Source: Gammaproteobacteria bacterium (GTDB lineage: Bacteria; Pseudomonadota; Gammaproteobacteria; Xanthomonadales; Rhodanobacteraceae). From it: a stretch of DNA of 14,821 nucleotides. Below the pieces are notes generated by a model. That model saw only the letters and a program-made list of their open reading frames with translations, had not been told where the DNA came from and made no database searches. The stretch is from the NCBI GenBank assembly GCA_005877675.1, contig VBNZ01000094.1, positions 1,996 through 16,816 of the forward strand, given 5' to 3'. Made by a program: the position numbers and the translations under genes. Shown here piece after piece: positions 1 through 6,862 of the stretch. How positions within the stretch are numbered: position 1 is the stretch's first letter; the number at the start of each line of letters is the position of its first letter.

Positions 1-141
1 TTGACCGACGAATATCAGCGTCGCTTCGAGTCGCTTGCCCCGCTGCGCTCGAAGCGTGCAACCGAATCCGTACCGCCGGCGCCATCGCCAACGCCCCCGG
101 AGCCGTCGGCTGCGCAACCGCACGCCGTGCCGAAACAATAA
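1..141 (+). CDS. 3' end of an unidentified protein with a proline-rich C-terminal tail (partial)
   Basis: Frame 1 is open from the window edge to a TAA at 139-141 and gives 46 residues. The first part (YQRRFESLAPLRSKR) is charged and probably helical; the rest is a low-complexity Pro/Ala/Ser tail of the kind that ends many envelope or regulatory proteins as a disordered extension. The body of the gene lies outside the window, so I do not assign a function. Its stop codon overlaps the ribosome binding site (TAAGGA) of the following lipoprotein gene, so the two are very likely in one operon. Reality of the frame rests on its GC-rich codon pattern and this tight junction. Confidence 0.6.
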   Translation: MTDEYQRRFESLAPLRSKRATESVPPAPSPTPPEPSAAQPHAVPKQ

Positions 142-151
142 GGATACGAAA

Positions 152-669
152 GTGAAAAATATAAAAATATATTTATGGATTGTCGCTGCGGTGATGGTGC
201 CGCTTCTTGTAGCAGGATGCCGCAAGGATCCTGAGAAGATAGTGCCGCAACGGGCGCTCGAGCGCTGGAATCTGTTGATCAATCACTCGCCGGTCAAGGC
301 CTACGAGTATCTGAGTCCCGGTTATCGCGAAACACACACGCTCGATCAGTATGTGGCATTCATCGGTACCGCCCGGCTGAAATGGAAATCCGTCGCGGTT
401 GCCTCGCAACAATGCGAAAGCGAAGTATGCACCGTGATATTGACCGTGAAGTCCACGATTCCGGCGCAGCTGATGAATGGGGAACTAAGGATGTCGAACT
501 CGAAGGTCCAGTGACGGAGCACTGGGTGCTGAGTGAAGGGCAGTGGTATTTTCTTCCGGACACGCAAGCCGACCTGAGGAAGCCCGCAGAAGCGGCACAG
601 AAGCCCGCATCGGCGACAAGCGCCCTGCCAGCGGATCAGGCGACGCCGACCGGAAATCGCGGCAATTAA
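152..669 (+). pseudogene. Small lipoprotein gene (NTF2-like fold possible), apparently frameshifted near 479-482
   Basis: GTG start at 152, seven bases after AAGGAT (140-145). The N-terminus is a lipoprotein signal: KNIKIY, a hydrophobic stretch, then the lipobox VAGC with the acceptor Cys at residue 23, so the product should be a membrane-anchored lipoprotein. The following segment (ALERWNLLINHSPVKAYEYL, then SPGYRETHTLDQYV) resembles the front of small NTF2-like/SnoaL-like domains; that is a resemblance only. The start frame stops at 512-514 after a short meaningless tail. The -1 frame carries the natural continuation (DVELEGPVTEHWVLSEGQWY, then FLPD) and stops at 669. Adding one G to the GGGG run at 479-482 joins both halves into a 172-residue protein ending in an Ala/Pro/Thr-rich tail. 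This is either a true mutation or a homopolymer sequencing error; I see no classical slippery heptamer. Confidence 0.72.
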
Positions 670-882
670 TTGGTGCCTGAGGATAAGTGCCTGATTGACA
701 GGAAAATATTCGTAGGAGGGTGCGCAGAAATCATGCGGATCGCCCCAGTTGCGTTGGATTTCTGTTTATCGTACGATTGCGCCGCTGTCGCTTGGCCTGG
801 TCGAGCCCCCGTCTTTTTGATTGGGCGCCGAGGGGCAGGCCGGCAAATAACATAAGCCCTGTGGTCGATTAGGAGTGTTGAA
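670..882 (+). promoter_or_regulatory. Intergenic leader of the secreted-protein gene: weak promoter candidate and a bulged hairpin
   Basis: No convincing gene is present in these 213 bases. The best promoter-like pair is TTGCGT (749-754), 17 bases, TACGAT (772-777), a mediocre sigma-70 match. Downstream, GGCCT (794-798) and GCCCC (805-809) can pair with AGGCC (837-841) and GGGGC (832-836), giving a bulged hairpin that would sit in the 5' untranslated region. The ribosome binding site AGGAG (871-875) follows. Promoter and hairpin are both inferred from base pairing and consensus only. Confidence 0.3.
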
Positions 883-2346
883 ATGAAAAGAACCAGTCTC
901 ACGACTGCTGTCATCGCCGGTATCGCTGGCGTTGCTGGCATCTCCAACATGGCGAGCGCTGTCTATCTGAACAACGACGGTCTCGGCCAAGTTCTCATTT
1001 ATCCGTATTACACCGTCAACGGTGGCAACAGCACCGCGATCACGGTCGTCAACACGACCGGCACCGCGAAGGCCGTCAAGGTGCGCTTCCTCGAAGCGTA
1101 TGACAGCCGCGAAGTGCTCGACTTCAACCTGTACCTGTCGCACTTCGACTACTGGACCGCACAGGTTGTTCCAGTTGGCGGTGGCGCCGGCGTTTTCTCG
1201 AACGACAACAGCTGCACGGTCCCGGCTCTGCCGAAGACCTCGGGTTCCGCCTATCCGTTCTCGACCGCCGCGTTTGATGGCTCCGTGACGGCGAACGACG
1301 GCGGTCCGAAGACCGTTTCGCGTACGCTCGAAGGCTATGTCGAACTGATCGAAATGGGTACCCTGCTCAACACCACGCAGAGCTCCGCAGCTGCGGCGAC
1401 CCACTCCGGTGGCGTGCCGGCCAATTGCGGTCAGCTCGTCAAGGCATGGGCGGGTGGTTATTGGGCGAGCGCCGCAGCCACTGACATCGGTCCCACGACC
1501 GGTGGCTTGTTCGGTTCGGGCACGATCGTCAATGTGAATCTCGGCACGATCGAAGGCTACAATGCCGACGCGATCGACCAGTTCTACAACGACATCCTGC
1601 CGCACCACACGACCCCGACCAGCCTGTCGCCGAGCATTTCCAGCAACACCTCGCGCACCAGCTACGTGTTCGCGTCGACCCCGACCAGCACGGTCGCACA
1701 GCTCGCCACGACCACATACGCCGTGCCGGCTCCGTCGGTGGATGCGATCTCCTCGCTGTTCATGGCCGACAACATCTATAACGAGTACTGGACCAGCGGT
1801 GGCACCGGCGCCAACTCGGAATGGGTGATCACGTTCCCGACCAAGCGCTTCTACGTGGATCCGACCCTCGTCCCCGTGGCACGCGCCCCGTTCGACGTGC
1901 GCTTCACCGCCGCCAATGGCGGTACGTCGTGCTCGCCGATCTTCATCAACTGGTACGATCGTGAAGAAGGCACCGCATCGGGTTCGATCGGCTTCTCGCC
2001 GCAGCCGGTGTTCGGTAACGCGCTGTGCTACGAAGCGCAGGTTGTGACGTTTAACCAGACCGGTGCGTCAAGCGTTGTGCTCGGCTCGAAGCTGACCGCA
2101 AACATCAGCACGGGCTTCAACAACGGCTGGGCGCAGATCGATCTGTTCGGTGCTTCGCCGGCGCAGCACGTGCTGGCCACCGCGAGCTCGGCCAATGTGT
2201 TCAACGGCTTGCCGGTCACGGGCTTCTGGGTAACTCAGCTGGTCAACGGCAACATCGGTGGCGTTCTCTCGAACTACACCGCTCTGTACCGTCACAAGCT
2301 GCACCGTCTGTGCTCGACGGCTGCTGGCACGGCGGCTTGCTCCTAA
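883..2346 (+). CDS. Secreted surface protein of unknown function
   Basis: The 487-residue product has an ATG start with AGGAG seven bases upstream. Residues 1-26 are a textbook Sec signal peptide (MKRTSL, hydrophobic core, MASA cleavage site), leaving a mature protein starting VYLNNDGLGQVLIYPYYTVN. The mature chain is rich in Gly, Ser, Thr, Asn and aromatic residues, has few Lys, and shows alternating beta-type stretches (TAITVVNTTG, AVKVRFLEAY). It has no transmembrane helix after the signal, no catalytic motif that I recognise and a small number of Cys that may form disulfides. The opening motif (LNNDGLGQVLIYPYYTVN) recalls uncharacterised exported proteins of proteobacteria, but I cannot name a family. 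Strong ribosome binding site, strong terminator at 2380-2410 and highly biased codons (AAC, CTG, ACC, AAG) suggest abundant expression. A cell-surface or outer-membrane-associated role is inferred. Confidence 0.9.
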   Translation: MKRTSLTTAVIAGIAGVAGISNMASAVYLNNDGLGQVLIYPYYTVNGGNSTAITVVNTTGTAKAVKVRFLEAYDSREVLDFNLYLSHFDYWTAQVVPVGGGAGVFSNDNSCTVPALPKTSGSAYPFSTAAFDGSVTANDGGPKTVSRTLEGYVELIEMGTLLNTTQSSAAAATHSGGVPANCGQLVKAWAGGYWASAAATDIGPTTGGLFGSGTIVNVNLGTIEGYNADAIDQFYNDILPHHTTPTSLSPSISSNTSRTSYVFASTPTSTVAQLATTTYAVPAPSVDAISSLFMADNIYNEYWTSGGTGANSEWVITFPTKRFYVDPTLVPVARAPFDVRFTAANGGTSCSPIFINWYDREEGTASGSIGFSPQPVFGNALCYEAQVVTFNQTGASSVVLGSKLTANISTGFNNGWAQIDLFGASPAQHVLATASSANVFNGLPVTGFWVTQLVNGNIGGVLSNYTALYRHKLHRLCSTAAGTAACS

Positions 2347-2379
2347 GCTACCGACTGCAGTATGTAGTAAGTTGTATCG

Positions 2380-2410
2380 AGGGGGGAGCGCTAGCTCCCC
2401 TCTCTTTTTT
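2380..2410 (+). terminator. Rho-independent terminator after the surface protein gene
   Basis: GGGGAGC (2383-2389), loop GCTA, GCTCCCC (2394-2400) form a perfect 7-bp stem that can be extended outward by three further pairs, including one G-U. TCTCTTTTTT follows directly. It lies 34 bases past the stop codon at 2346 and closes the surface-protein unit. Confidence 0.92.
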
Positions 2411-2500
2411 CTGGATTGGGGAATTTCCTCAAACACATACGGCAACCGTAAACCCATAGCTGGACCAGCGGTGAGAACCGCACGTCGAGCGGTAGCGCGG

Positions 2501-2540
2501 TTAACAAGTTCCTACATCATTGAAGTTTAGAATCTCCCGA
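2501..2540 (+). promoter_or_regulatory. Candidate promoter for the second secreted protein
   Basis: TAGAAT at 2528-2533 matches the -10 consensus at five of six positions and would start transcription near 2540, giving a leader of about 39 bases. No good -35 lies at normal spacing; TTAACA at 2501-2506 is 21 bases away, which is too far for standard sigma-70. A promoter is needed here because the upstream unit ends in a terminator at 2410. The remainder of the 2411-2578 spacer shows nothing I can name. Confidence 0.3.
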
Positions 2541-2578
2541 TTATTTGTGCCGTCCCCTGCGAAATCCGGAGTAATGAA

Positions 2579-3628
2579 GTGAAAAAAGTATATTTTTGCG
2601 GCCTGTCCCAGCTGGTTGCATCCCTCGGCCTGTCTCAGGGCGCGGTGGCTGCCACTACCGTCGTGGTCGGCAGTTGCACGATTACCGGCGTCTCCGGAAT
2701 CAATCACGACTACAACAGCAACACTGTGACCGTGACCGGAGGTACCCTCGGTTCGGGCTGCACAGCTGGTAATGGCGGTGGCGGCGGCGGCGGGAGCACA
2801 ACCTCGCTTTCCTATACGCTCGGTACGACGCTGTCCGCGCCGATGGCGATCAACTGGTCGAGCTCCGATGCCGGCGTCTCCTGCACGGTCGGCAATGCAA
2901 GCGGTTTTGTCACCAATCCGACGGCAGCCAATGGCTGGACCCTGAGCACCCCCACCACTGCAGGCTCCTATAGTTTCCCGATCACCTGTACGAGCACCAC
3001 GGCGAACATCACGAGCGTGGTGGCGAGCCCGAGTTCGGTTTCACTGACGGTGAGCAATGCGGTCGTGCAGGGCGCTTGCGATCCTAGTCAGAAGAGCGAC
3101 AACCTCTACGGCGTCGTACTGGCGCGCCAATGCACTGGCAACGTGACCTACAGCGGCAGCCGCTTCGGCAAGGCTGCGTACAGTGGCAACGTCTACAAGC
3201 TGGACGATCTGCTCACCGACGCGACGCACCCGGGGCCGTTCCCGAAATATGTCAGCGGCTACAGCCTGACGCCGAGCATCAATACCGGACAATTCATCGC
3301 GCTGGCGTTCACGCCGGGCAGCAGGGGTGGCCAGATGCAGTTCACCAATGACCCGAGCTTTGGCGACGGCGGTGTGATTTCGATCAGCACCCAGCCGGGC
3401 GTATTTTCGCAAGGGGCGGCGATTTGCAGCCAGAACTATGGCGCTGGCAACTCGTTCACCGTGGGTACCGTAGGTACTGGCTCAGACTGCGTGGTAGCGG
3501 CGGGTCAGACCTACTACCTGAACTTTGCGGCAGTCAATCAATTCGGCCAGAATATGTGCTTTAACGGAACGCCGAACAATTGCGCCACGACGACGGTCTC
3601 GTATAGCGAGCTTGCGCAGGCGCTCTAA
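2579..3628 (+). CDS. Secreted two-part protein with poly-glycine linker, function unknown
   Basis: GTG start at 2579 with CGGAG at 2567-2571; an ATG five bases earlier is closed at once by a stop, so GTG is the only sensible start. The product is 349 residues. Residues 1-25 are a signal peptide ending AVAA, probably cleaved there or one residue earlier. A short Cys-containing segment (about 26-64) is followed by seven consecutive Gly (66-72). Residues 75-160 look like an Ig-like beta domain (SLSYTLGTTL, GSYSFPITCTSTT). Residues 165-349 form a second, Tyr/Gly-rich part with several Cys (ACDPS, RQCTG, AICSQNY, NMCFNG, NNCATT) that may pair in the periplasm or outside. No catalytic motif or membrane anchor is visible. 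It is a separate transcription unit from the preceding secreted protein and has its own strong terminator. Export is well supported; the role is unknown. Confidence 0.85.
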   Translation: MKKVYFCGLSQLVASLGLSQGAVAATTVVVGSCTITGVSGINHDYNSNTVTVTGGTLGSGCTAGNGGGGGGGSTTSLSYTLGTTLSAPMAINWSSSDAGVSCTVGNASGFVTNPTAANGWTLSTPTTAGSYSFPITCTSTTANITSVVASPSSVSLTVSNAVVQGACDPSQKSDNLYGVVLARQCTGNVTYSGSRFGKAAYSGNVYKLDDLLTDATHPGPFPKYVSGYSLTPSINTGQFIALAFTPGSRGGQMQFTNDPSFGDGGVISISTQPGVFSQGAAICSQNYGAGNSFTVGTVGTGSDCVVAAGQTYYLNFAAVNQFGQNMCFNGTPNNCATTTVSYSELAQAL

Positions 3629-3662
3629 GCCAAGCGAACCAAAGCGTTCGGACGCTGTCCAA

Positions 3663-3698
3663 CCGGGGAATCGGGTGCAGGTCGCCCGATTCCCCCGG
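3663..3698 (+). other. Long GC-rich hairpin upstream of the terminator
   Basis: GGGGAATCGGG (3665-3675) pairs perfectly with CCCGATTCCCC (3685-3695) around a 9-base loop, and two more G-C pairs form beyond a single bulged C. No T-tract follows, so alone it is not an intrinsic terminator. It may protect the 3' end of the upstream message or take part in regulating the isomerase gene. Confidence 0.7.
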
Positions 3699-3711
3699 CT
3701 TAAGTAGCATC

Positions 3712-3744
3712 AACGCCGGAGTCATCCGGCGTTTTCTTTTTTTT
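3712..3744 (+). terminator. Rho-independent terminator or attenuator just before the isomerase gene
   Basis: AACGCCGGA (3712-3720), loop GTCA, TCCGGCGTT (3725-3733) is a perfect 9-bp stem followed by a T-rich tract to 3744 interrupted by one C. The ribosome binding site of the next gene begins at the very next base and its ATG is at 3761, so no promoter fits between. It must therefore be leaky or conditional for that gene, or the gene has a promoter upstream of the hairpin. Confidence 0.92.
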
Positions 3745-3760
3745 GAGGGAGTCAAACGAA

Positions 3761-4696
3761 ATGAAGTGGAATTTGCTGAGTGCTGGCGTTTTCCTTTGTG
3801 CCGCCAGCTGGGCGCATTCGGGAGATGTCGACACGCAGATCGTGAGTCAGGGCGGTACGATCGTCACCCTGGCGGACGTTGGCGCTTACATGCAGCACAT
3901 GCCGGAAAATCGCTGGGCGGGCTTTCTCGACAGCCCCAAGCGCGTCGATCAGATGGTGATCGGCATACTGCGCAACAAGCAGTTGCAGCAGCAGGCGATC
4001 GAGATGAAACTCGATCAGGATCCGAGCGTCAAGGCCGAGATCGCGTTCGTCACCATGGAAGTGTTGTCGCGCCGACGCATGACTGCGTTTGAGAAATCGG
4101 TGACGTACCCATCGATGGAGGCCGCTGCCAGGGAGCAGTATATGGTGCACCAAAAGGACTACGCAGTTCCGGCCAACGTTGAAGTGCAACATGTGTTGGT
4201 GTCGACGCATGGGCGCACCGATGCGGACGCGAAAGCGCTGGCCGAGAAAGTGCGTGCTGAGGCAATGGCCAGCCCATCGGGCTTCGATGAACTCGTGAAG
4301 AAAAAGAAATACTCCGAAGATCCTTCGAAAGACAGCAATACTGGCCATATACCGGACGCAACGTCGGACAAGCTCGCCCCAGAGTTCGCCGATGCCGCGG
4401 GCAAGCTGCAGAAAAAGGATCAGATTTCGCCCGTGATCAAGACGCAATTCGGCTATCACGTGCTCAGGCTCGTGCAAAGCGAACCAGCGCGTCCGCTCGA
4501 ATTTGCGCAAGTCAAGGACAAGATCGTCGCCAAGCTTAAGGAAAACTATCTCGCTGAGCAGCGTCAAGCTTTTCTGCTCAAGTTCGACGAAGGGCAGCCG
4601 ACCGTGAATCCGGATATCGCCAAGCTAATCCGCGAGCGCTTCGTTCCCGCCGGGACGGTCACGCCGGCGCAGGCGGCAACGGGCAAAAAGGATTAG
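3761..4696 (+). CDS. Exported parvulin-type peptidyl-prolyl cis-trans isomerase (PpiC/SurA-like)
   Basis: ATG at 3761 with GAGGGAG at 3745-3751; an in-frame TTG at 3743 lies inside the terminator and is rejected. The 311-residue product begins with a signal peptide (MKWNLLSAGVFLCAASWAHS), so it should act in the periplasm or at the outer membrane. Residues 25-135 are a helical N-terminal region like the chaperone parts of SurA and PrsA. Residues about 138-237 form the parvulin domain, with the recognisable start VQHVLVS (142-148) and end FGYHVLRLVQ (230-239). The C-terminal 70 residues are again helical and charged. The family speeds isomerisation of X-Pro bonds and helps exported proteins fold. 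The adjacent secreted proteins are possible clients, but the gene also precedes the glycan cluster, and isomerases occur in exopolysaccharide loci. Specific subfamily not assigned. Confidence 0.9.
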   Translation: MKWNLLSAGVFLCAASWAHSGDVDTQIVSQGGTIVTLADVGAYMQHMPENRWAGFLDSPKRVDQMVIGILRNKQLQQQAIEMKLDQDPSVKAEIAFVTMEVLSRRRMTAFEKSVTYPSMEAAAREQYMVHQKDYAVPANVEVQHVLVSTHGRTDADAKALAEKVRAEAMASPSGFDELVKKKKYSEDPSKDSNTGHIPDATSDKLAPEFADAAGKLQKKDQISPVIKTQFGYHVLRLVQSEPARPLEFAQVKDKIVAKLKENYLAEQRQAFLLKFDEGQPTVNPDIAKLIRERFVPAGTVTPAQAATGKKD

Positions 4697-4726
4697 AACG
4701 CGTTTCCCGCGCGCGAAGAGAGCAGC

Positions 4727-5608
4727 GTGGTGCCGCCGCCTGCTCTTGTCGCTGTGCCGATGAGCCGGGATAATGCCTGCCGCAGAGTGGAGCGATTCCC
4801 GCTCATCGCCGGCATGGAGTCGCAACAAGTGACGACATCGATGGCACTCGCCACGCACTTCATCCGCCGTGAGCTGCGCAACCGTTATCTTGGCAGCCTC
4901 AGCGGTGGTCTGTGGGCGCTGCTGCAACCACTGGCGCAACTGGCAATATACGGGTTCGTCTGGGCCTACGTGTTCAAGATGCGGCTGCCCGGCGGCGATG
5001 CTTCGCCAGCGGCGGTCGTGCCGTTTCTGGCGCTCGGCGTGTGGCCGTGGAATGCGTTTGCCGAAAGCATCTCGCGTTCGGCCACCGTAATTCAGGAGAA
5101 CGCCGGCCTGATCGGCAAGGTTGCGCTGCCGCGCAGCGTGCTTGTGATCGCGACGACGTCATCGAGCTTTCTGCTGCATGGCGTCGGTTTCTGCGCGATC
5201 CTCACGGTGCTCTCGCTGCTTGGGATGCCGATCGCATTGATCAAGCTGCCGCTCGCGCTGCTCGCATTCGCAATGCTGTACGTGCTCGCGCTCGGCTTTG
5301 CATTTCTGTTCGCCGCTGTGCAGGTGTTCGTGCGCGATCTATCGCAGGTGCTCGCGCAAATCATGCCGCTGTGGATGTTTGTTTCGCCGGTGCTTTATTC
5401 GCGCGAATTCCTGCCGCAAGCTTATCGCGGCTGGCTCGATTTCAATCCATTCACCTTCTACCCAGAGTTCTTCCGCGCACTGCTGTTGGGTCTTGGTACA
5501 GTGGAGCCGTTCGTGATTTTTCGAACGCTGATGATCGCCGTCGCGGCCTGTGCGCTCGGCTATGCTGTCTTTCAGCGCCTTGATTCACGCTTCGAGGATT
5601 TCCTGTGA
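4727..5608 (+). CDS. Polysaccharide ABC exporter permease (Wzm-like, ABC-2 family)
   Basis: This is the membrane subunit of an ABC-2-type exporter that moves a lipid-linked polysaccharide across the inner membrane. About six hydrophobic segments are visible, roughly residues 62-86, 95-115, 139-165, 170-200, 210-225 and 260-285. The cytoplasmic N-terminal helix before the first (FIRRELRNRYLGSLSG) and the segment LWMFVSPVLYSREFLP followed by FNPFTFYPEFFR are typical of Wzm/TagG-like permeases. The start is uncertain. GTG at 4727 has a weak purine-rich stretch upstream (GAAGAGAG), while ATGs at 4760, 4814 and 4841 lack clear ribosome binding sites but would give an N-terminus closer to the family norm. 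The ATPase gene overlaps its end by four bases, and the exporter needs both products. Confidence 0.9.
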   Translation: MVPPPALVAVPMSRDNACRRVERFPLIAGMESQQVTTSMALATHFIRRELRNRYLGSLSGGLWALLQPLAQLAIYGFVWAYVFKMRLPGGDASPAAVVPFLALGVWPWNAFAESISRSATVIQENAGLIGKVALPRSVLVIATTSSSFLLHGVGFCAILTVLSLLGMPIALIKLPLALLAFAMLYVLALGFAFLFAAVQVFVRDLSQVLAQIMPLWMFVSPVLYSREFLPQAYRGWLDFNPFTFYPEFFRALLLGLGTVEPFVIFRTLMIAVAACALGYAVFQRLDSRFEDFL

Positions 5609-6849
5609 ACGCGGTCGCGGGCGATAATTTGCTGGTCGAGGCACGCGATCTCGGCAAGTCCTACCCGAAAGTATTTCGCCCGCGCGATCGCCTGCGCGCG
5701 TTGGGCAAGCTGCTGCTCGGGCGCAATGACATCGACTCCGTCGCGGTGTTGCGCGACGTGAACCTGAGTGTGCGCCGCGGTGAATCGCTCGGCCTGATCG
5801 GCGAGAACGGCGCCGGCAAATCAACCCTGCTAAAACTTCTCACCGGCGTGTTGACACCGACGAGCGGCAGCGTCGCGGTGCGTGGACGCGTCGGCGCCCT
5901 GCTCGAACTCGGTGCCGGGTTCAATCCCGAATACAGCGGGCGCGAGAACATCGCGATGTCGGCGGCGCTGTATGGCCTCAATGGCGACGAGATGCGCAAC
6001 AAATTGCCGGAAATCATCGCTTTCGCCGACATCGGCCGCTATATCGACGAACCGGTGAAGCACTACTCATCCGGCATGGTCGTGCGGCTCGGGTTTGCGA
6101 TCGTCGCGGCGCTCAAGCCCGACCTGCTCATCACCGACGAAGTACTCGCCGTCGGCGACGAGTCGTTTCAGAAGAAGTGCATACGCTGGATGGAGGAATT
6201 CCTCGACGCGGGCGGCACCCTGATCCTCGTTTCGCACAGCATGTACCACATCCAAAAGCTGTGCCGGCAAGCGCTATGGCTGCGTGAAGGCGCTGTCGCC
6301 GCTGCGGGCGACGTGTTCGAGGTGACGCAGGCCTATCTGGCATATCACGAACGCAAGCTCGCTGGCGCTGTGCAACCCATATCGCTGGCCGCCGCGCAGG
6401 GGCTCGAATTCCATCTGCTCGGCTTTGCCGTCAACGGTATCGCGCAGGAAATGCCGGTGTTCGTCGATGCGGGATCGAGCCTGCGCCTGCGCGTGCGCGT
6501 GCATTCGCGCGACGGTCGCGTGCCGGTAATCGGAATAGGCATCGCGCGTGCCGATGGCACGCCGTTGTATGGCCTGACCACCGAGATCGATGGCGTACAA
6601 CCGCGCGAGGACGGCGAAAAAGCATACGTCGCCGAGATTGAGTTCCAGAACTTGGCCCTGTTGCCAGGCGCCTACACTCTGAAAGCACATGCGGCCGATA
6701 CCGAAGGCGTGCGTCTGTTCGACACGCTCGAGCGCGGCGCGGTGGTGCGCGGCAAGACGCGCGAGTTTGGGCTGATACGTTTGCAGCATCTCTGGCGCGA
6801 CGTCGAATCGCTGCCGGTGCCGATACGCTCATCGGCAAGCGAGCGTTGA
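5605..6849 (+). CDS. Polysaccharide ABC exporter ATPase with C-terminal glycan-binding-like domain (Wzt-like)
   Basis: GTG start at 5605 shares four bases (GTGA) with the permease stop, implying translational coupling; GAGGAT at 5594-5599 is the likely ribosome binding site. The 414-residue ATPase has Walker A GENGAGKST (66-74), signature YSSGM (154-158), Walker B LLITDE (174-179) and the switch His in SHS (211). The long insertion before Walker A and the sequence LGAGFNPEYSGRENI are characteristic of O-antigen and teichoic-acid exporters. Residues about 250-414 form an extra beta-rich domain (GIGIARADGTPLYGLTTEID) like the Wzt C-terminal domain. In E. coli O8/O9a, Wzt uses this domain to recognise the capped end of the finished chain, so recognition of a modified glycan end before export is the likely role here. 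Domain calls are by eye. Confidence 0.93.
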   Translation: MNAVAGDNLLVEARDLGKSYPKVFRPRDRLRALGKLLLGRNDIDSVAVLRDVNLSVRRGESLGLIGENGAGKSTLLKLLTGVLTPTSGSVAVRGRVGALLELGAGFNPEYSGRENIAMSAALYGLNGDEMRNKLPEIIAFADIGRYIDEPVKHYSSGMVVRLGFAIVAALKPDLLITDEVLAVGDESFQKKCIRWMEEFLDAGGTLILVSHSMYHIQKLCRQALWLREGAVAAAGDVFEVTQAYLAYHERKLAGAVQPISLAAAQGLEFHLLGFAVNGIAQEMPVFVDAGSSLRLRVRVHSRDGRVPVIGIGIARADGTPLYGLTTEIDGVQPREDGEKAYVAEIEFQNLALLPGAYTLKAHAADTEGVRLFDTLERGAVVRGKTREFGLIRLQHLWRDVESLPVPIRSSASER

Positions 6850-6862
6850 ACAGGGACGAGCA

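Noticed and set aside
479..485. Programmed -1 frameshift in the lipoprotein gene
   Set aside because: In the zero frame the site is GGG GAA preceded by T, which does not allow good re-pairing of both tRNAs. I saw no clear downstream stem; a deletion or sequencing error is simpler.
695..723. Perfect TTGACA -35 box at 695-700
   Set aside because: No -10-like hexamer lies 16-18 bases downstream (the sequence there is G-rich), so it is probably chance.
670..855. Small 61-codon frame in the leader of the 883 gene
   Set aside because: No ribosome binding site and no protein-like pattern; it occupies a region expected to hold promoter and leader.
766..1608. 280-codon minus-strand frame opposite the first secreted protein
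   Set aside because: Arg/Val-rich shadow of the real gene; no start context and no recognisable motif.
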